Notes under the pieces: generated by a model
The model's database searches: none
Told to the model about the DNA's origin: nothing
The model's input: the letters and a program-made list of their open reading frames with translations, nothing else
Shown: positions 44,359 to 53,629 of the stretch, piece after piece
How positions within the stretch are numbered: position 1 is the stretch's first letter
Layout: each line of letters begins with the position of its first letter
Assembly: GCA_002352225.1 (NCBI GenBank)
Contig: DEIA01000009.1
Coordinates: forward strand, 97,436-161,435
From: Flammeovirgaceae bacterium UBA2786
Lineage (GTDB): Bacteria > Bacteroidota > Bacteroidia > Cytophagales > Cyclobacteriaceae
DNA length: 64,000 nt
Direction: 5' to 3'
Program-made: the position numbers and the translations under genes

Positions 44359-45000
44359 TTATCTTAATCTTTCAAACCGGTACACATCGGGCATCTCCGA
44401 GTCATCATGCATACTTACTTTTAGGTCGTTTATTAAACCCTTACTTACATCGTATACCCAACCGTGAATATATGGAAACCCGCCTCTGCGCTGCCAGGCA
44501 TTTTGGATAATAGATGTTTTACCTAAATCGTACACTTGTTCAATAACATTTAACTCTATAAACCGGTCTTCGCGTTGTTTCATGTCTTTTATGGCCTCCA
44601 ACTCATCCATATACAAGCGATACACATCTTTGATATGACGAATCCAGTTATCGATAAGACCAATTTGTTTGTTTCCCATAGCTGCCCGTACACCACCACA
44701 ACCGTAGTGCCCGCAAACAATTACGTGGTTTACTTCTAAAACGTTTACCGCATAGTCCAGCACGCTTAACATATTCATATCGGTATGAACAACTAGGTTA
44801 GCAATGTTGCGATGCACAAAAACTTCGCCCGGTTGAGTTCCTGTTATTTGATTTGCGGGCACGCGGCTATCGGCACAGCCAATCCATAAAAATTCAGGTT
44901 TTTGTGTGTTTGCCAGTTTGTTAAAAAAATCCTTATCGGCACTTACCATTTGCTCTACCCAGGCCCGGTTTTGCAAGAGCAATTGATTGTATTTTTCCAT
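44359..45000 (-). CDS. can: Beta-carbonic anhydrase
   Basis: The 213-residue enzyme has all zinc ligands and the catalytic dyad of the beta class: C42, D44 and R46 in CADSRV, H98 and C101 in CGHYGCGG. It interconverts CO2 and bicarbonate in the cytoplasm. It lies 36 bases after a SulP transporter on the same strand, so the pair probably supplies or removes bicarbonate together. No signal peptide is present. Confidence 0.95.
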   Translation of the reverse strand: MEKYNQLLLQNRAWVEQMVSADKDFFNKLANTQKPEFLWIGCADSRVPANQITGTQPGEVFVHRNIANLVVHTDMNMLSVLDYAVNVLEVNHVIVCGHYGCGGVRAAMGNKQIGLIDNWIRHIKDVYRLYMDELEAIKDMKQREDRFIELNVIEQVYDLGKTSIIQNAWQRRGGFPYIHGWVYDVSKGLINDLKVSMHDDSEMPDVYRFERLR

Positions 45001-45036
45001 TCTACATTTTTTAGTGTTGTAATTATTACGTGTTCG

Positions 45037-46569
45037 CTATCCCAGTTCCTTTTCTGGCAGTGTTAATCCATTAATATCGATCTTAATATTTTTAGATTTG
45101 GCTGTTTCGGCAAAGTCATTCAATGTTTCGAGTATATCACCATCCACAAAGCCAGCTTGAGTTGCATCAATTATCAATCGGGAATCTTCCGGTACTTTGG
45201 CTAACTCTTGCCGAAGTGCAGCTTTATTAAGAAAGGTAACATCTTTAGTAAACTTAATCATGTGCTTTTCGTCATACGAAACAACAACCATTGCTTTTTT
45301 GAAATTGGTAATCAATATAAAAATCAAGGCCACTGCTATACCTAAAAACACACCCAGCAATAGATTGGTAAACAATACAGCAAGAACAGTGACCACAAAA
45401 GGGAAAAATTGTGCGTAGCCCTTCCGATACATTTCTACAAATGCCGAGGGCTTGGCAAGTTTATAGCCTGTTACCAATAGAATACCCGCTAAACAGGAGA
45501 GTGGAATTAATTCGAGTAGTTGAGGAATTAACGCAACCGAAAGCAACAATATAATGCCATGCGAAATTGCAGAAGCCTTGGTTCTTGCCCCTGCATTTAC
45601 GTTTGCCGAACTTCGTACAATAACGGAAGTAACAGGTAAGCCGCCCAGCAAGCCAGATACTGCGTTTCCAATGCCTTGCGCCCGCAACTCACGATTAAGT
45701 GGAGTTGATCTCCGCGCTGGATCCAACTTGTCAATAGCTTCAATACTTAACAAGCTTTCTAAACTGGCCACTACAGCAAGTGTAATAGCTACTGTATAAA
45801 CTTTGGGGTTTTGCCAGGCTGTAAAATCCGGAAAGGTAAAGAATGCACTTAAGCCCGACTCAGCATAGGATGGTAACGAGACCAGATGTTGTGCACTTAT
45901 CACAAGATCGGGTGATAAAATTCTATATACCCCATTAAGGCCAATCCCCACCAATACCACCATCAATGGTGCCGGCACTGTTCTGAAAAACCTGTATCGC
46001 ATCAAAAAATTTGAGTTCCAGCTTATCAGCAATACAACTGAAACAACACTTATTATTATAGCCCCCGGACTTATATAATTCAGCGCTTCAATAATTTCAG
46101 AGAATGTATTGCGCCCATCTGCCTGCATGAAACTTTCATCTCCTTCAAAGTCGCCATCATACCCAATGGCGTGTGGTATTTGCTTTAGAATAAGAATTAA
46201 CCCTATACCGGCCAACATGCCTTTTATAACCGCCACCGGAAAAAAATGCCCGATCGACCCTGCCCGTAAAAGGCCCAGTAAAATTTGCAGGATCCCCGCA
46301 ATTATTACACTTAATAAGAAAATCTCGAATGAACCGAAATCAGTAATGGCTACCAGTACAATTGAAGTTAACCCGGCTGCCGGACCACTTACACTTAACG
46401 ATGACCCACTTAATGATCCCACTACTATACCCCCTATTATACCTGCCATCAAACCCGAGAATAAGGGTGCGCCCGATGCTAAGGCTATACCTAAGCACAA
46501 GGGCAAGGCTACAAGAAAGACTACAACTGAAGACGGAAAATCCGTTGACCAAAAATTTCTCAAATTCAT
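45037..46569 (-). CDS. SulP family anion transporter, likely bicarbonate
   Basis: The 510-residue protein has the SulP membrane domain (PSSVVVFLVALPLCLGIALASGAP at the start, VSGPAAGLT, LPVTSVIVRSSANVNAG) and a reduced C-terminal STAS-like domain (about 430-505, RLIIDATQAGFVDGDILETL). The branch that sits next to or is fused with carbonic anhydrase transports bicarbonate, probably with sodium. Operon position with the anhydrase supports that role here. A small exported protein gene precedes it by 61 bases. Confidence 0.9.
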   Translation of the reverse strand: MNLRNFWSTDFPSSVVVFLVALPLCLGIALASGAPLFSGLMAGIIGGIVVGSLSGSSLSVSGPAAGLTSIVLVAITDFGSFEIFLLSVIIAGILQILLGLLRAGSIGHFFPVAVIKGMLAGIGLILILKQIPHAIGYDGDFEGDESFMQADGRNTFSEIIEALNYISPGAIIISVVSVVLLISWNSNFLMRYRFFRTVPAPLMVVLVGIGLNGVYRILSPDLVISAQHLVSLPSYAESGLSAFFTFPDFTAWQNPKVYTVAITLAVVASLESLLSIEAIDKLDPARRSTPLNRELRAQGIGNAVSGLLGGLPVTSVIVRSSANVNAGARTKASAISHGIILLLSVALIPQLLELIPLSCLAGILLVTGYKLAKPSAFVEMYRKGYAQFFPFVVTVLAVLFTNLLLGVFLGIAVALIFILITNFKKAMVVVSYDEKHMIKFTKDVTFLNKAALRQELAKVPEDSRLIIDATQAGFVDGDILETLNDFAETAKSKNIKIDINGLTLPEKELG

Positions 46570-46630
46570 AAAAAGAAAAAAAATAAAATTAAAAACTGAA
46601 GCACCCGTTTCGGGTTAAAGCAAAGTCAGT

Positions 46631-46939
46631 TTACGCCTGTGGAGGTGGCGAGATTATTTCCAGGAAATGGAAATCGGTAAGAAAGTGGCCAGCAAGAGAA
46701 AGCTTTTGTGAATTGATGTTACCTGCAGTGTTTGCGTGGCCCGAAAGTAACTTAGAATTTTCGTCATCTTCGGATATGTCTTCTTCAACGGGAGAAGGAA
46801 CTTGCTGCGTTTCCGTTTCCTCCGCAAGATCAGCGCATTCGATCGCATTGGCTTTTTTAATCGAAGTAGTTATGGTGTTGGCCGATACTAAGATCAGCAA
46901 ACAGAAGATAGCCACATACGAGAAAACAATTTTTACCAT
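46631..46939 (-). CDS. Small exported protein upstream of the bicarbonate transporter (102 aa)
   Basis: The protein has an N-terminal hydrophobic segment (about 3-20), an acidic middle (PVEEDISEDDENSK) and a hydrophobic/aromatic end, HFLTDFHFLEIISPPPQA. I do not recognise the family. Expression is supported by a TATATTTG promoter element just upstream and by its position ahead of sulP on the same strand. A similarly built small protein (hydrophobic start, proline-triplet end) lies before the RND efflux operon at 53819, so both may be envelope accessories of transporters. Confidence 0.65.
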   Translation of the reverse strand: MVKIVFSYVAIFCLLILVSANTITTSIKKANAIECADLAEETETQQVPSPVEEDISEDDENSKLLSGHANTAGNINSQKLSLAGHFLTDFHFLEIISPPPQA

Positions 46940-46949
46940 AAGGGGATGG

Positions 46950-46957
46950 CAAATATA
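46950..46957 (-). promoter_or_regulatory. -7 element TATATTTG of the small gene/sulP/can operon
   Basis: Exact TAnnTTTG on the minus strand, 10 bases ahead of the ATG at 46939. No TTG was found at the right distance upstream. Confidence 0.5.
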
Positions 46958-47012
46958 GCAAATTATTGCAATGCTTTAAAGTTGATTTGTGTTTAAGAAT
47001 TTTTTAACAAGT

Positions 47013-49364
47013 TTATTCGCTGCGCAGCGAATTTACAGGATTTGCAAGAGCAACTTTAAATGAACGGAAACTTACTGTAAGAGCAGCCACCGCAAGGCTT
47101 ATCAAGCCGGCCAACACAAACACAAGAATTTCTGCTTCGATTCTATATGCAAAATTATCGAGCCATAAATTGCCTAAGTAATACATAACCGGGGCTGCAA
47201 TTGCAAATGCTACCATTACCAATAAAATAAATTCGCGTGTTAGCAACCAGGTAAGATGTAGTGTGGGTGCCCCTAATACTTTACGAAGGGCAACTTCGCG
47301 GGCGCGTTGTTCCGTAACAAACATTACCATTCCTAATAAACCCAGGCAGCTTATAAATATTGCCAGGGTGGTTAGGTAGCTTAAAATCTGACTCGTTCGC
47401 TCTTCGTTACGATACGATTGATCAATCTCTTCATCCAGGAACATATATTCGAATGGCGCCCCCGGGTTAATTTTCTTAAATACTTCCTTCACTTGCTGGG
47501 TGTGTTCTACCAGGTTGCCGGCATTCAGACGTACCGCTACACGATAGTACTCCTCAGGATCAAGGTATATTAACATGGGCTCAATCTTTTTGTGTGCCGA
47601 TTTGAAATTAAAATCTTTAACAACGCCAACAATTGCGTTATTCATTCTTGATCCAAATGTTATGGTTTTGCTAAGCGGATCAGTAATGCCCATTTGTCTT
47701 ACGGCTTCCTCATTAATCAGCATGGCTCCTGAATCTGAAATTATTTCAGGCGAAAAATCGCGGCCTTCTACAATCTCTATTGAAAAGGTTTTAACGAAAT
47801 CGTGTTCAACTGGCAACACATGAAATAGAACAGACGCGTCCGGGTTTTTTCCTTCCCAATCCACCATATCACTTGATTCGTTAATGTTGGATAATTTGGA
47901 GCTTGTAGCGGTTACACTTTGGACACCGGGCAACGAAAGTAGTTCTGTTTTAAAAGCGTTAAACTGTTGTCTTAGGTTTCGGTTTGCCGCAAAGGTGAGA
48001 ATGTTCTCTTTTTCAAAGCCCAGGTCGCGTGCCCGTATGTAGGCCAGTTGATCGCGCACCAACATGGTGCCGGTTAAGAATGAAATAGCTAGCACAAATT
48101 GCAGCACTACCAGAGTACGCCTGAAAATAATAGTGCTACGCCCACTCTTTAAGTAGCCCTTTAAAACCAATGCCGGATTTAATGCCGATAATAATAATGC
48201 CGGATAAGCCCCACCTAAAAAAGAACAGACAACAACTGATGCCAGCATAGGCAAATAGATAGCTGGCTTAAATAATTCGAATTCGATTGATTTACCACTT
48301 AGCTCGTTAAATGAGGGCAGCATTAGCCAACTTATCCCCACGGCCACTATAAACGCCAGTATAGTGTAAAGAAAAGATTCAGAAAAAAAATGTACCATCA
48401 ACTGCAGGCGATTGGCCCCAATTACTTTTCGTACACCTGCTTCTTTGGCTCGTTTAAAAGAGCGGGCCGTAGCCAGGTTTGCATAGTTGATACTCGCAAT
48501 AATGAGAATAAAAAAGCCAACAGCTGAGAAAATATACACATACATACTATTGCCCCGGCCTGCACCATCGTTATTTAAATGATGCGAGTAAAGATGAATA
48601 TCGTGAAGGGGCTGCAATACAAGTTCAGCTTCGGCAACAGGATGATGCTCTTTAATCAGGTTTTTAATTTTATCGGCAAAGCCTAGTGAACTCGCAGATG
48701 AAGAAAGCCTGATGTACGTATAATAGCTGTTGGTATTCCATTTTGCCAGATCGTCATACCCTCCGGCTCGCACAAATTCCATAGGTATAACAAAGTCAAA
48801 TTGCAAATGCGAATTGGGCGGCACGTCTTTCAGCACAGCAGCCACCAACAATTCTTTCCCTAATACGGTTAAGGTCTTACCAATTGGGTTTTCGTCATTA
48901 AAGTAAACAGATGCCAGACGTTCCGAAATCATTATTACATCTATTCCGGTGGCGAACGTTTTATGTTCTCCCTTCACTATTGGAAAAGTAAACACATCAA
49001 AAAATTCGGGATCGGCCAGAATACCTTTCTGTAAAAATGCCGTTTCGTCTCTGCGAACAACAAAATCTGAGTTGCCCACACGGCAAGCTGCTTCTACTTC
49101 GGCAAACGTGGTTTTTAAGTGGGGAGCCAGCGGAGCAGGTGTTACTGCCACCGGATAAATCTCATTATTGTCGTTAAATTGATTTTGTACTATCCGATAA
49201 ATATCGGTGCTATTCTGATGAAAGCGGTCGTAACTCCATTCTTCCTCCACCCAAAGAAAAACCAGGATAAATGCACTTAGCCCCACAATCAACCCCGAAA
49301 GGTTAATAAGCGAATAAATGCTGCGCATCTGGCGCAATACTATTTTAAAGTAGCTGGAAAACAA
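47013..49364 (-). CDS. FtsX/MacB-like ABC transporter permease
   Basis: The 783-residue protein has the layout of the large Bacteroidota FtsX-type permeases: a first helix with LINLSGLIVGLSAFILVFL, a MacB periplasmic core domain, three helices near 285-400, then a second periplasmic domain and three final helices with the ALRKVLGAP motif. It would work with an ATPase encoded elsewhere in lipoprotein or peptide export; none is adjacent. The start is TTG, chosen because the residues after it (FSSYFKIVLRQ) match the usual N-terminus and no ATG precedes it in frame. Confidence 0.9.
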   Translation of the reverse strand: MFSSYFKIVLRQMRSIYSLINLSGLIVGLSAFILVFLWVEEEWSYDRFHQNSTDIYRIVQNQFNDNNEIYPVAVTPAPLAPHLKTTFAEVEAACRVGNSDFVVRRDETAFLQKGILADPEFFDVFTFPIVKGEHKTFATGIDVIMISERLASVYFNDENPIGKTLTVLGKELLVAAVLKDVPPNSHLQFDFVIPMEFVRAGGYDDLAKWNTNSYYTYIRLSSSASSLGFADKIKNLIKEHHPVAEAELVLQPLHDIHLYSHHLNNDGAGRGNSMYVYIFSAVGFFILIIASINYANLATARSFKRAKEAGVRKVIGANRLQLMVHFFSESFLYTILAFIVAVGISWLMLPSFNELSGKSIEFELFKPAIYLPMLASVVVCSFLGGAYPALLLSALNPALVLKGYLKSGRSTIIFRRTLVVLQFVLAISFLTGTMLVRDQLAYIRARDLGFEKENILTFAANRNLRQQFNAFKTELLSLPGVQSVTATSSKLSNINESSDMVDWEGKNPDASVLFHVLPVEHDFVKTFSIEIVEGRDFSPEIISDSGAMLINEEAVRQMGITDPLSKTITFGSRMNNAIVGVVKDFNFKSAHKKIEPMLIYLDPEEYYRVAVRLNAGNLVEHTQQVKEVFKKINPGAPFEYMFLDEEIDQSYRNEERTSQILSYLTTLAIFISCLGLLGMVMFVTEQRAREVALRKVLGAPTLHLTWLLTREFILLVMVAFAIAAPVMYYLGNLWLDNFAYRIEAEILVFVLAGLISLAVAALTVSFRSFKVALANPVNSLRSE

Positions 49365-49446
49365 GACGTGATGTGCATTTCATGTTCAGAATCTAAAGTA
49401 AGATACCTTAGTCTTAATTTGAAGTACGTGTAAGAAATTTTGTGTT

Positions 49447-49965
49447 TTACTCTACTTCTACAATAATTTCAATCTCCACAGCAATATTACTGGGCAGGGC
49501 ATTCATCCCTACAGCAGACCGTGCATGTTTCCCCTTCTCGCCAAACACAGCTACCATCAAATCTGAAAATCCATTAATCACTTTAGGTTGATCAATAAAC
49601 GTATCAGTACAATTTACCATACCCAATACTTTTACTACTCGCTTTACCTTATTTAAATCGCCTAATTCGCCTTTTAGAGTAGAAAGTATTGAAATTGCCG
49701 TTTGTCGTGCCGCTTCATAACCCTGCTCAGTAGTTAGGTCGGCTCCAACTTTACCGGTTATATTACTACCATCGGCTTTAGTTGGCCCATGCCCTGCCAG
49801 AAACAACAGGTTACCACTACGAACTGCCTTAACATAATTAGCCATTGGCTTGCTGGGTGTAAATAATTCAATCCCCAACTCTTTTAATTTTTTATCGTAA
49901 TCTACTTTTTGTGCGAATGCGGATGTGGCCACACAAATCAAGCAAGTCAGTAAAATGTATTTCAT
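49447..49965 (-). CDS. Exported RidA-family protein
   Basis: The 172-residue protein is a RidA/YjgF trimeric fold with a signal peptide (ATSAFAQ), about 40 residues longer than cytoplasmic RidA. The arginine that binds the carboxylate of enamine substrates is kept in HARSAVGMNALP, and GxxLFLAGHGP and VEIEIIVEV are typical. Cytoplasmic RidA destroys reactive 2-aminoacrylate; the purpose of an exported version is not established. It stands alone between two unrelated genes. Confidence 0.88.
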   Translation of the reverse strand: MKYILLTCLICVATSAFAQKVDYDKKLKELGIELFTPSKPMANYVKAVRSGNLLFLAGHGPTKADGSNITGKVGADLTTEQGYEAARQTAISILSTLKGELGDLNKVKRVVKVLGMVNCTDTFIDQPKVINGFSDLMVAVFGEKGKHARSAVGMNALPSNIAVEIEIIVEVE

Positions 49966-50043
49966 AGATTTATCTTTTTCAGAACAGGAAGGTATTAAAA
50001 CTTGTGCAAAACTCGGTACCTTCCAAACAAAATAGTAGTGCTA

Positions 50044-50622
50044 ATGACTGAAGTTTTCCGATGCGCGTGGTGTCTGGGGTTTGATCAATACATTAAATAC
50101 CACGATGAAGAATGGGGTGTACCGGTACATGACGACCGTAAGCATTTTGAGTTTCTAATTCTGGAGGGCGCACAGGCCGGGCTAAGTTGGTCTACCATCT
50201 TAAAAAAACGCGAAGGGTATCGAAAAAACTTTGCAGACTTCGATCCGGCTAAGGTAGCACGGTTTACAAAAAAACGATTAGAGAAGATTCTGTTAGATCC
50301 TTCCATTATCCGAAATCGACTTAAAGTTTATGCCACTGTAAACAATGCCAAATGCTTTTTGAAAGTGCAGAAAGAGTTTGGCAGTTTTGATAAATACATC
50401 TGGGGTTTTGTGGGCGGTACACCAATTGTGAATAAATGGAAATCATTAAAGGAAATTGCCCCCACTACAAAAGAATCGGATGCGCTAAGCAAAGATTTAA
50501 TTAAACGCGGTTTTAAATTTGTAGGTAGCACCGTAATGTATGCCCACATGCAGGCTTGCGGATTGGTGAACGATCATTTAGTGGAGTGCTTTAGGCATTC
50601 GTACCTCAGCAAATCCAAATAA
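50044..50622 (+). CDS. tag: DNA-3-methyladenine glycosylase I
   Basis: The 192-residue repair enzyme removes 3-methyladenine from DNA. The zinc-snap residues are present: C7 and H20 in the N-terminal RCAWCLG...YHDEEWG block and the C-terminal MYAHMQACGLVNDH segment. LEGAQAGLSW and FDPAKVARF are family motifs. The ATG at 50044 gives the normal N-terminus; an earlier in-frame ATG at 50002 would add 14 atypical residues. Confidence 0.95.
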   Translation: MTEVFRCAWCLGFDQYIKYHDEEWGVPVHDDRKHFEFLILEGAQAGLSWSTILKKREGYRKNFADFDPAKVARFTKKRLEKILLDPSIIRNRLKVYATVNNAKCFLKVQKEFGSFDKYIWGFVGGTPIVNKWKSLKEIAPTTKESDALSKDLIKRGFKFVGSTVMYAHMQACGLVNDHLVECFRHSYLSKSK

Positions 50623-50700
50623 TTCAAAACTTTTACATCAATTGAACTTTTTCTAAAATTGCATGTTTAAACACGTAATTAAACAACCAAATCCAAAATC

Positions 50701-51333
50701 ATGAAGAAAATTGCATTAATGTTGGCTGCCGGAATCATTTTTACAGCCTGTACCCCTAAAAACCCGGAGGGAGAAAAAGCAGCAACTACCGATAGCGCTG
50801 AGGTAACCGCAGCTGAAGGAACCGAAGTAGCCTTAAATATCAGTGCTTCCAAAGTTATCTGGACGGGCAGCAAGGTATCGGCTTCGCATACAGGAGATGT
50901 AGCTCTTAAATCAGGTTCGCTGTTTGTAAAAGACGGTCAGCTAGCAGGTGGAAATTTTGTAGCTGATCTTAACACGATTAACGATACCGATATGCAGGGT
51001 GAATTTAAAGGTAAACTGGAAGGACACCTGAAGTCGCCCGATTTTTTTGATGTTGCAAATTTCCCTGAGGCTACATTTGAAATTACAAGTGTAACCGCTG
51101 GAGCTGAGGCGGGCACCGCAACCATCTCAGGCAATCTGACAATGCGGGGTGTAACCAAGAACATTACATTTCCGGCCACTGTAACAGAGGCGACTGAAAC
51201 ATCGGTTAAAGCATCTGCTGATTTTAATGTGCTACGCGAAGACTGGGGGTTGGTTTACAAAGGCATGGCCGATGACCTGATTAGTAAAGAATTTAATCTT
51301 AAGGTTGAATTAGTAGCTGGCGTAGGCGCTTAA
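50701..51333 (+). CDS. YceI-like lipoprotein
   Basis: The 210-residue protein has a lipoprotein signal ending IFTAC, a short acidic linker (about 20-45), and a YceI lipocalin-like barrel with SKVIWTGSKVSASHTG, LEGHLKSPDFFDVANFPEATFEI, LTMRGVTKNITFPA and FNVLREDWGL. It is a second YceI protein in this window, here membrane-anchored; the first is soluble. Such barrels bind long isoprenoids in the periplasm. A strong terminator follows. Confidence 0.9.
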   Translation: MKKIALMLAAGIIFTACTPKNPEGEKAATTDSAEVTAAEGTEVALNISASKVIWTGSKVSASHTGDVALKSGSLFVKDGQLAGGNFVADLNTINDTDMQGEFKGKLEGHLKSPDFFDVANFPEATFEITSVTAGAEAGTATISGNLTMRGVTKNITFPATVTEATETSVKASADFNVLREDWGLVYKGMADDLISKEFNLKVELVAGVGA

Positions 51334-51363
51334 TTATCTTACTATATATTTTGAATTTGAAAG

Positions 51364-51392
51364 AGGTTGTCTTACCAAAGACAGCCTTTTTT
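51364..51392 (+). terminator. Rho-independent terminator of the YceI lipoprotein gene
   Basis: AGGTTGTCTT and AAGACAGCCT form a 10-base stem with one G-T pair around a 4-base loop, followed by TTTTTT. It stands between convergent genes. Confidence 0.85.
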
Positions 51393-51395
51393 ATT

Positions 51396-52427
51396 CTACA
51401 TTGATTTGATTTTTTTGAACGCGTAATAAATCCGCTTGCCTTCTTGATACGAAAGGTAAGGCACACCTCGTTTATGGTTTTCGTTGCTTACCCGATACAG
51501 ATTTTTCCAATGCCTGATAATTGTGCCCATACCTTTTAACAAAGACGCGCCCGGATGGTAAATATGGGCGGGCTCGGCACCACAACCATTTAGTTCCATA
51601 ATTTTTATCTGGCCCGCCTCCAGATCCGCCTCTGACGCACAGCGCAAATCAAAACGACCAAAATAAAAACCATCAATTTGTTTACTGATTTTATCAAACG
51701 AAGCGGTGAGCTTTTCAGTAATTAAATAATTACAATTGATAAATGTGGTGCCTAAACAATGATTTCCAATTGAAACAAGTTCAACTTCTTTTCCTTGCGG
51801 GATAACTTCTTCTAACCGTGTTGCATACACCTGCTTTAGCGTTTTCCATTGAAGTTTTGCGCGGTCCTTTTCCAGAATAAGTTGTTTCAGATTTTTTGAT
51901 CCGTTACCGGTAACCGATAAAAAAATTTTGCCCGTTATAGAATTTATAAATCCGGTTGGTTGTGAGGGAAACCGAACATAATACACGCCATACTCCAGCG
52001 GTAAATTCACAAACTCCTGTACAATAAAATCTATTTTGATTTCCGCCAGGTATTGATCAATGTCGGCCACACTTTTAATCTTTCGCACCAGCCAACCCCG
52101 TTCACCTATATCGGGTTTAAAAATTACAGGCAATGAAAGCCCGGCTGCCTCAATTGCGCTAAGAACCTGCGGGGTTGTAGCCGGAAATTTTATCAGAATA
52201 GTTTTTGGTTTTACCGAATCGGGTATCAACTTCATAACATCCCATTTGCTTTCGCCCATCATACCTCCTGATAAAATGGAAGGATTGGATGCGGAGAAAT
52301 AAAACAGGCTACGTTCTTTTAGTGCGTACCATATCCACAACACAAATACCGGAGCTTGTATAATGCCAAAGGGCCAATACTCCCAGCTTTTGAGTTTGAT
52401 AAAAAAGTTGTTGCGTAAGAAGGACAA
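51396..52427 (-). CDS. ATP-grasp family protein with hydrophobic N-terminus
   Basis: The 343-residue protein carries ATP-grasp elements: LPVIFKPDIGERGWLVRKI (ATP lysine and glycine loop, about 98-116), DFIVQEFVNLPLEYGVYYVRF (hinge), and FGRFDLRC with IKIMELNGCGAEP for magnesium. It is closest to D-alanine ligase-like carboxylate-amine ligases of unknown product. The first 40 residues hold a tryptophan-rich hydrophobic stretch (PFGIIQAPVFVLWIWYAL) that may attach it to the membrane. The start is TTG; no ATG occurs before residue 55. It overlaps nothing but follows the DinB gene by 8 bases. Confidence 0.8.
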   Translation of the reverse strand: MSFLRNNFFIKLKSWEYWPFGIIQAPVFVLWIWYALKERSLFYFSASNPSILSGGMMGESKWDVMKLIPDSVKPKTILIKFPATTPQVLSAIEAAGLSLPVIFKPDIGERGWLVRKIKSVADIDQYLAEIKIDFIVQEFVNLPLEYGVYYVRFPSQPTGFINSITGKIFLSVTGNGSKNLKQLILEKDRAKLQWKTLKQVYATRLEEVIPQGKEVELVSIGNHCLGTTFINCNYLITEKLTASFDKISKQIDGFYFGRFDLRCASEADLEAGQIKIMELNGCGAEPAHIYHPGASLLKGMGTIIRHWKNLYRVSNENHKRGVPYLSYQEGKRIYYAFKKIKSM

Positions 52428-52435
52428 GGCCTGAA

Positions 52436-52954
52436 TCAGGTTGAAACCGCAGTATCTTCGCGATAACGCAACGTAGAAACTGCTACCCCAAATGATTGCG
52501 GAATAACGGTAAGGGGAGCCACCTCGCGAATACCAATTTTAATAATGGCCATATGATGCACCGCATGCTCGATGTTGTACGTTAACTCGCGCATAAAATT
52601 AGTTTCTACCGAAACATGCTCTTCACTATCCGGCAGGTATCCCACCTCCAGTGTCATCGGTTTGTTGGTTGGTTTATCCGAAACAAAATCCAATACATTG
52701 CGAATTGTAGCCAGTGCCACAAACTTATCGCTCTCAATTGCTTTATCGTGCTGGCGCTTATCATAATTAACCACACCCTTCTCATACCCTTGTTCCAGGC
52801 AAACAAAAAACTCCAGCGTGTGCCGCAAATGTTGTCCAATTGTAGCATTGCTAAGGGCAGGCGAGGGTTTACGAAAATCCTCTTCTGAAATCTGATCCAG
52901 CACATCGGCCAGTTGGGAGAGAATAGTAAGGCCTGCAGTATACAGTTGCGTCAT
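52436..52954 (-). CDS. DinB-like four-helix metal-binding protein
   Basis: The 172-residue protein has the DinB pattern: a helix with GQHLRHTLEF and a later HAVHHMAIIKIG, together giving the three metal-binding histidines. DinB/YfiT proteins include thiol transferases and enzymes of unknown substrate. The ATG at 52954 is chosen; an in-frame TTG at 52978 lies inside the promoter element TATCTTTG and could not be translated from its transcript. The ATP-grasp gene follows closely, so the two probably form an operon. Confidence 0.85.
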   Translation of the reverse strand: MTQLYTAGLTILSQLADVLDQISEEDFRKPSPALSNATIGQHLRHTLEFFVCLEQGYEKGVVNYDKRQHDKAIESDKFVALATIRNVLDFVSDKPTNKPMTLEVGYLPDSEEHVSVETNFMRELTYNIEHAVHHMAIIKIGIREVAPLTVIPQSFGVAVSTLRYREDTAVST

Positions 52955-52975
52955 ATAATCAAACTTAAGCCGGGG

Positions 52976-52983
52976 CAAAGATA
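52976..52983 (-). promoter_or_regulatory. -7 element TATCTTTG of the DinB/ATP-grasp operon
   Basis: Exact TAnnTTTG on the minus strand, 21 bases ahead of the ATG. A second match (TAAGTTTG, 52960-52967) lies nearer the ATG; the upstream one gives a more normal leader. Confidence 0.55.
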
Positions 52984-53116
52984 ATTAATTCCAAATCTGA
53001 AATACGAAAAATCCGGATGATTGGATTCTATTCTAAAGTTTTCTTTTGGGTTAACTCTCCAGTAAGGTTCTATCAAAAACTCAACCTGTAGCCCAGACTG
53101 CAAAAAATGCGCTTCT

Positions 53117-53629
53117 TTAGTCGGGGAAAAGTTCTTTTACCAAGCCCCAAACCAATTCAGGTTCGTAGCCTTTTCCAATAGCGTATCGCGCAACCTTATC
53201 GCGCTTGCTAAAAATATTTTCGTCTGCCACTGCGCCTGCTTTTTTTACCACAATTGATTTCAGTGTTTTAATGTAATCGGCATCATCCAATTCTTTCAGC
53301 CCTTGTCGAATACAGTTTTTGGTAAGGCCCAGAAACTCTAATTCATTTTTGATTTTAAGTCGCCCCCATTTTTTCATTCTGAATTTGCCCCCCGCATAGG
53401 CTTTGGCAAAGCGCTGTTCATTCAGAAACCCATCGGTAATAAGTTGGCTAATCAAATCATCAACCTGATTGGCATACAAACCGTATTCAAACAGTTTAGT
53501 TTTCACCTCTTTGTGCGAACGCTCCTGGTAGGCACAATAGCGTTGAATTTTTGTTAATGCTTCGGTAGGCGTAAGTCGTTTTTTACTTTTCGGCTTATCT
53601 ATTCCATCGGGAGCATTATGTAAATACAT
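53117..53629 (-). CDS. recX: RecX regulatory protein
   Basis: The 170-residue helical protein holds the three-helix RecX repeats: RYCAYQERSHKEVKTKLFEYG, VDDLISQLITDGFLNEQRFAKAYAGGKFRMKKWG and the third repeat YKTLKSI-type helix in a variant form, with the DGFLNExRFAxxY signature. RecX restrains RecA filaments. No recA gene is nearby, as is common in Bacteroidota. Confidence 0.93.
   Translation of the reverse strand: MYLHNAPDGIDKPKSKKRLTPTEALTKIQRYCAYQERSHKEVKTKLFEYGLYANQVDDLISQLITDGFLNEQRFAKAYAGGKFRMKKWGRLKIKNELEFLGLTKNCIRQGLKELDDADYIKTLKSIVVKKAGAVADENIFSKRDKVARYAIGKGYEPELVWGLVKELFPD

Noticed and set aside
46109..46618. 169-codon plus-strand frame opposite sulP
   Set aside because: Low-complexity translation rich in P, I, K and T, typical of antisense to a membrane protein; the SulP frame is certain.
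47013..49364. FtsX-type permease as a fragment of a broken ABC operon, since no ATPase is adjacent
   Set aside because: Full length with both halves intact; stand-alone permeases of this type are common in Bacteroidota.
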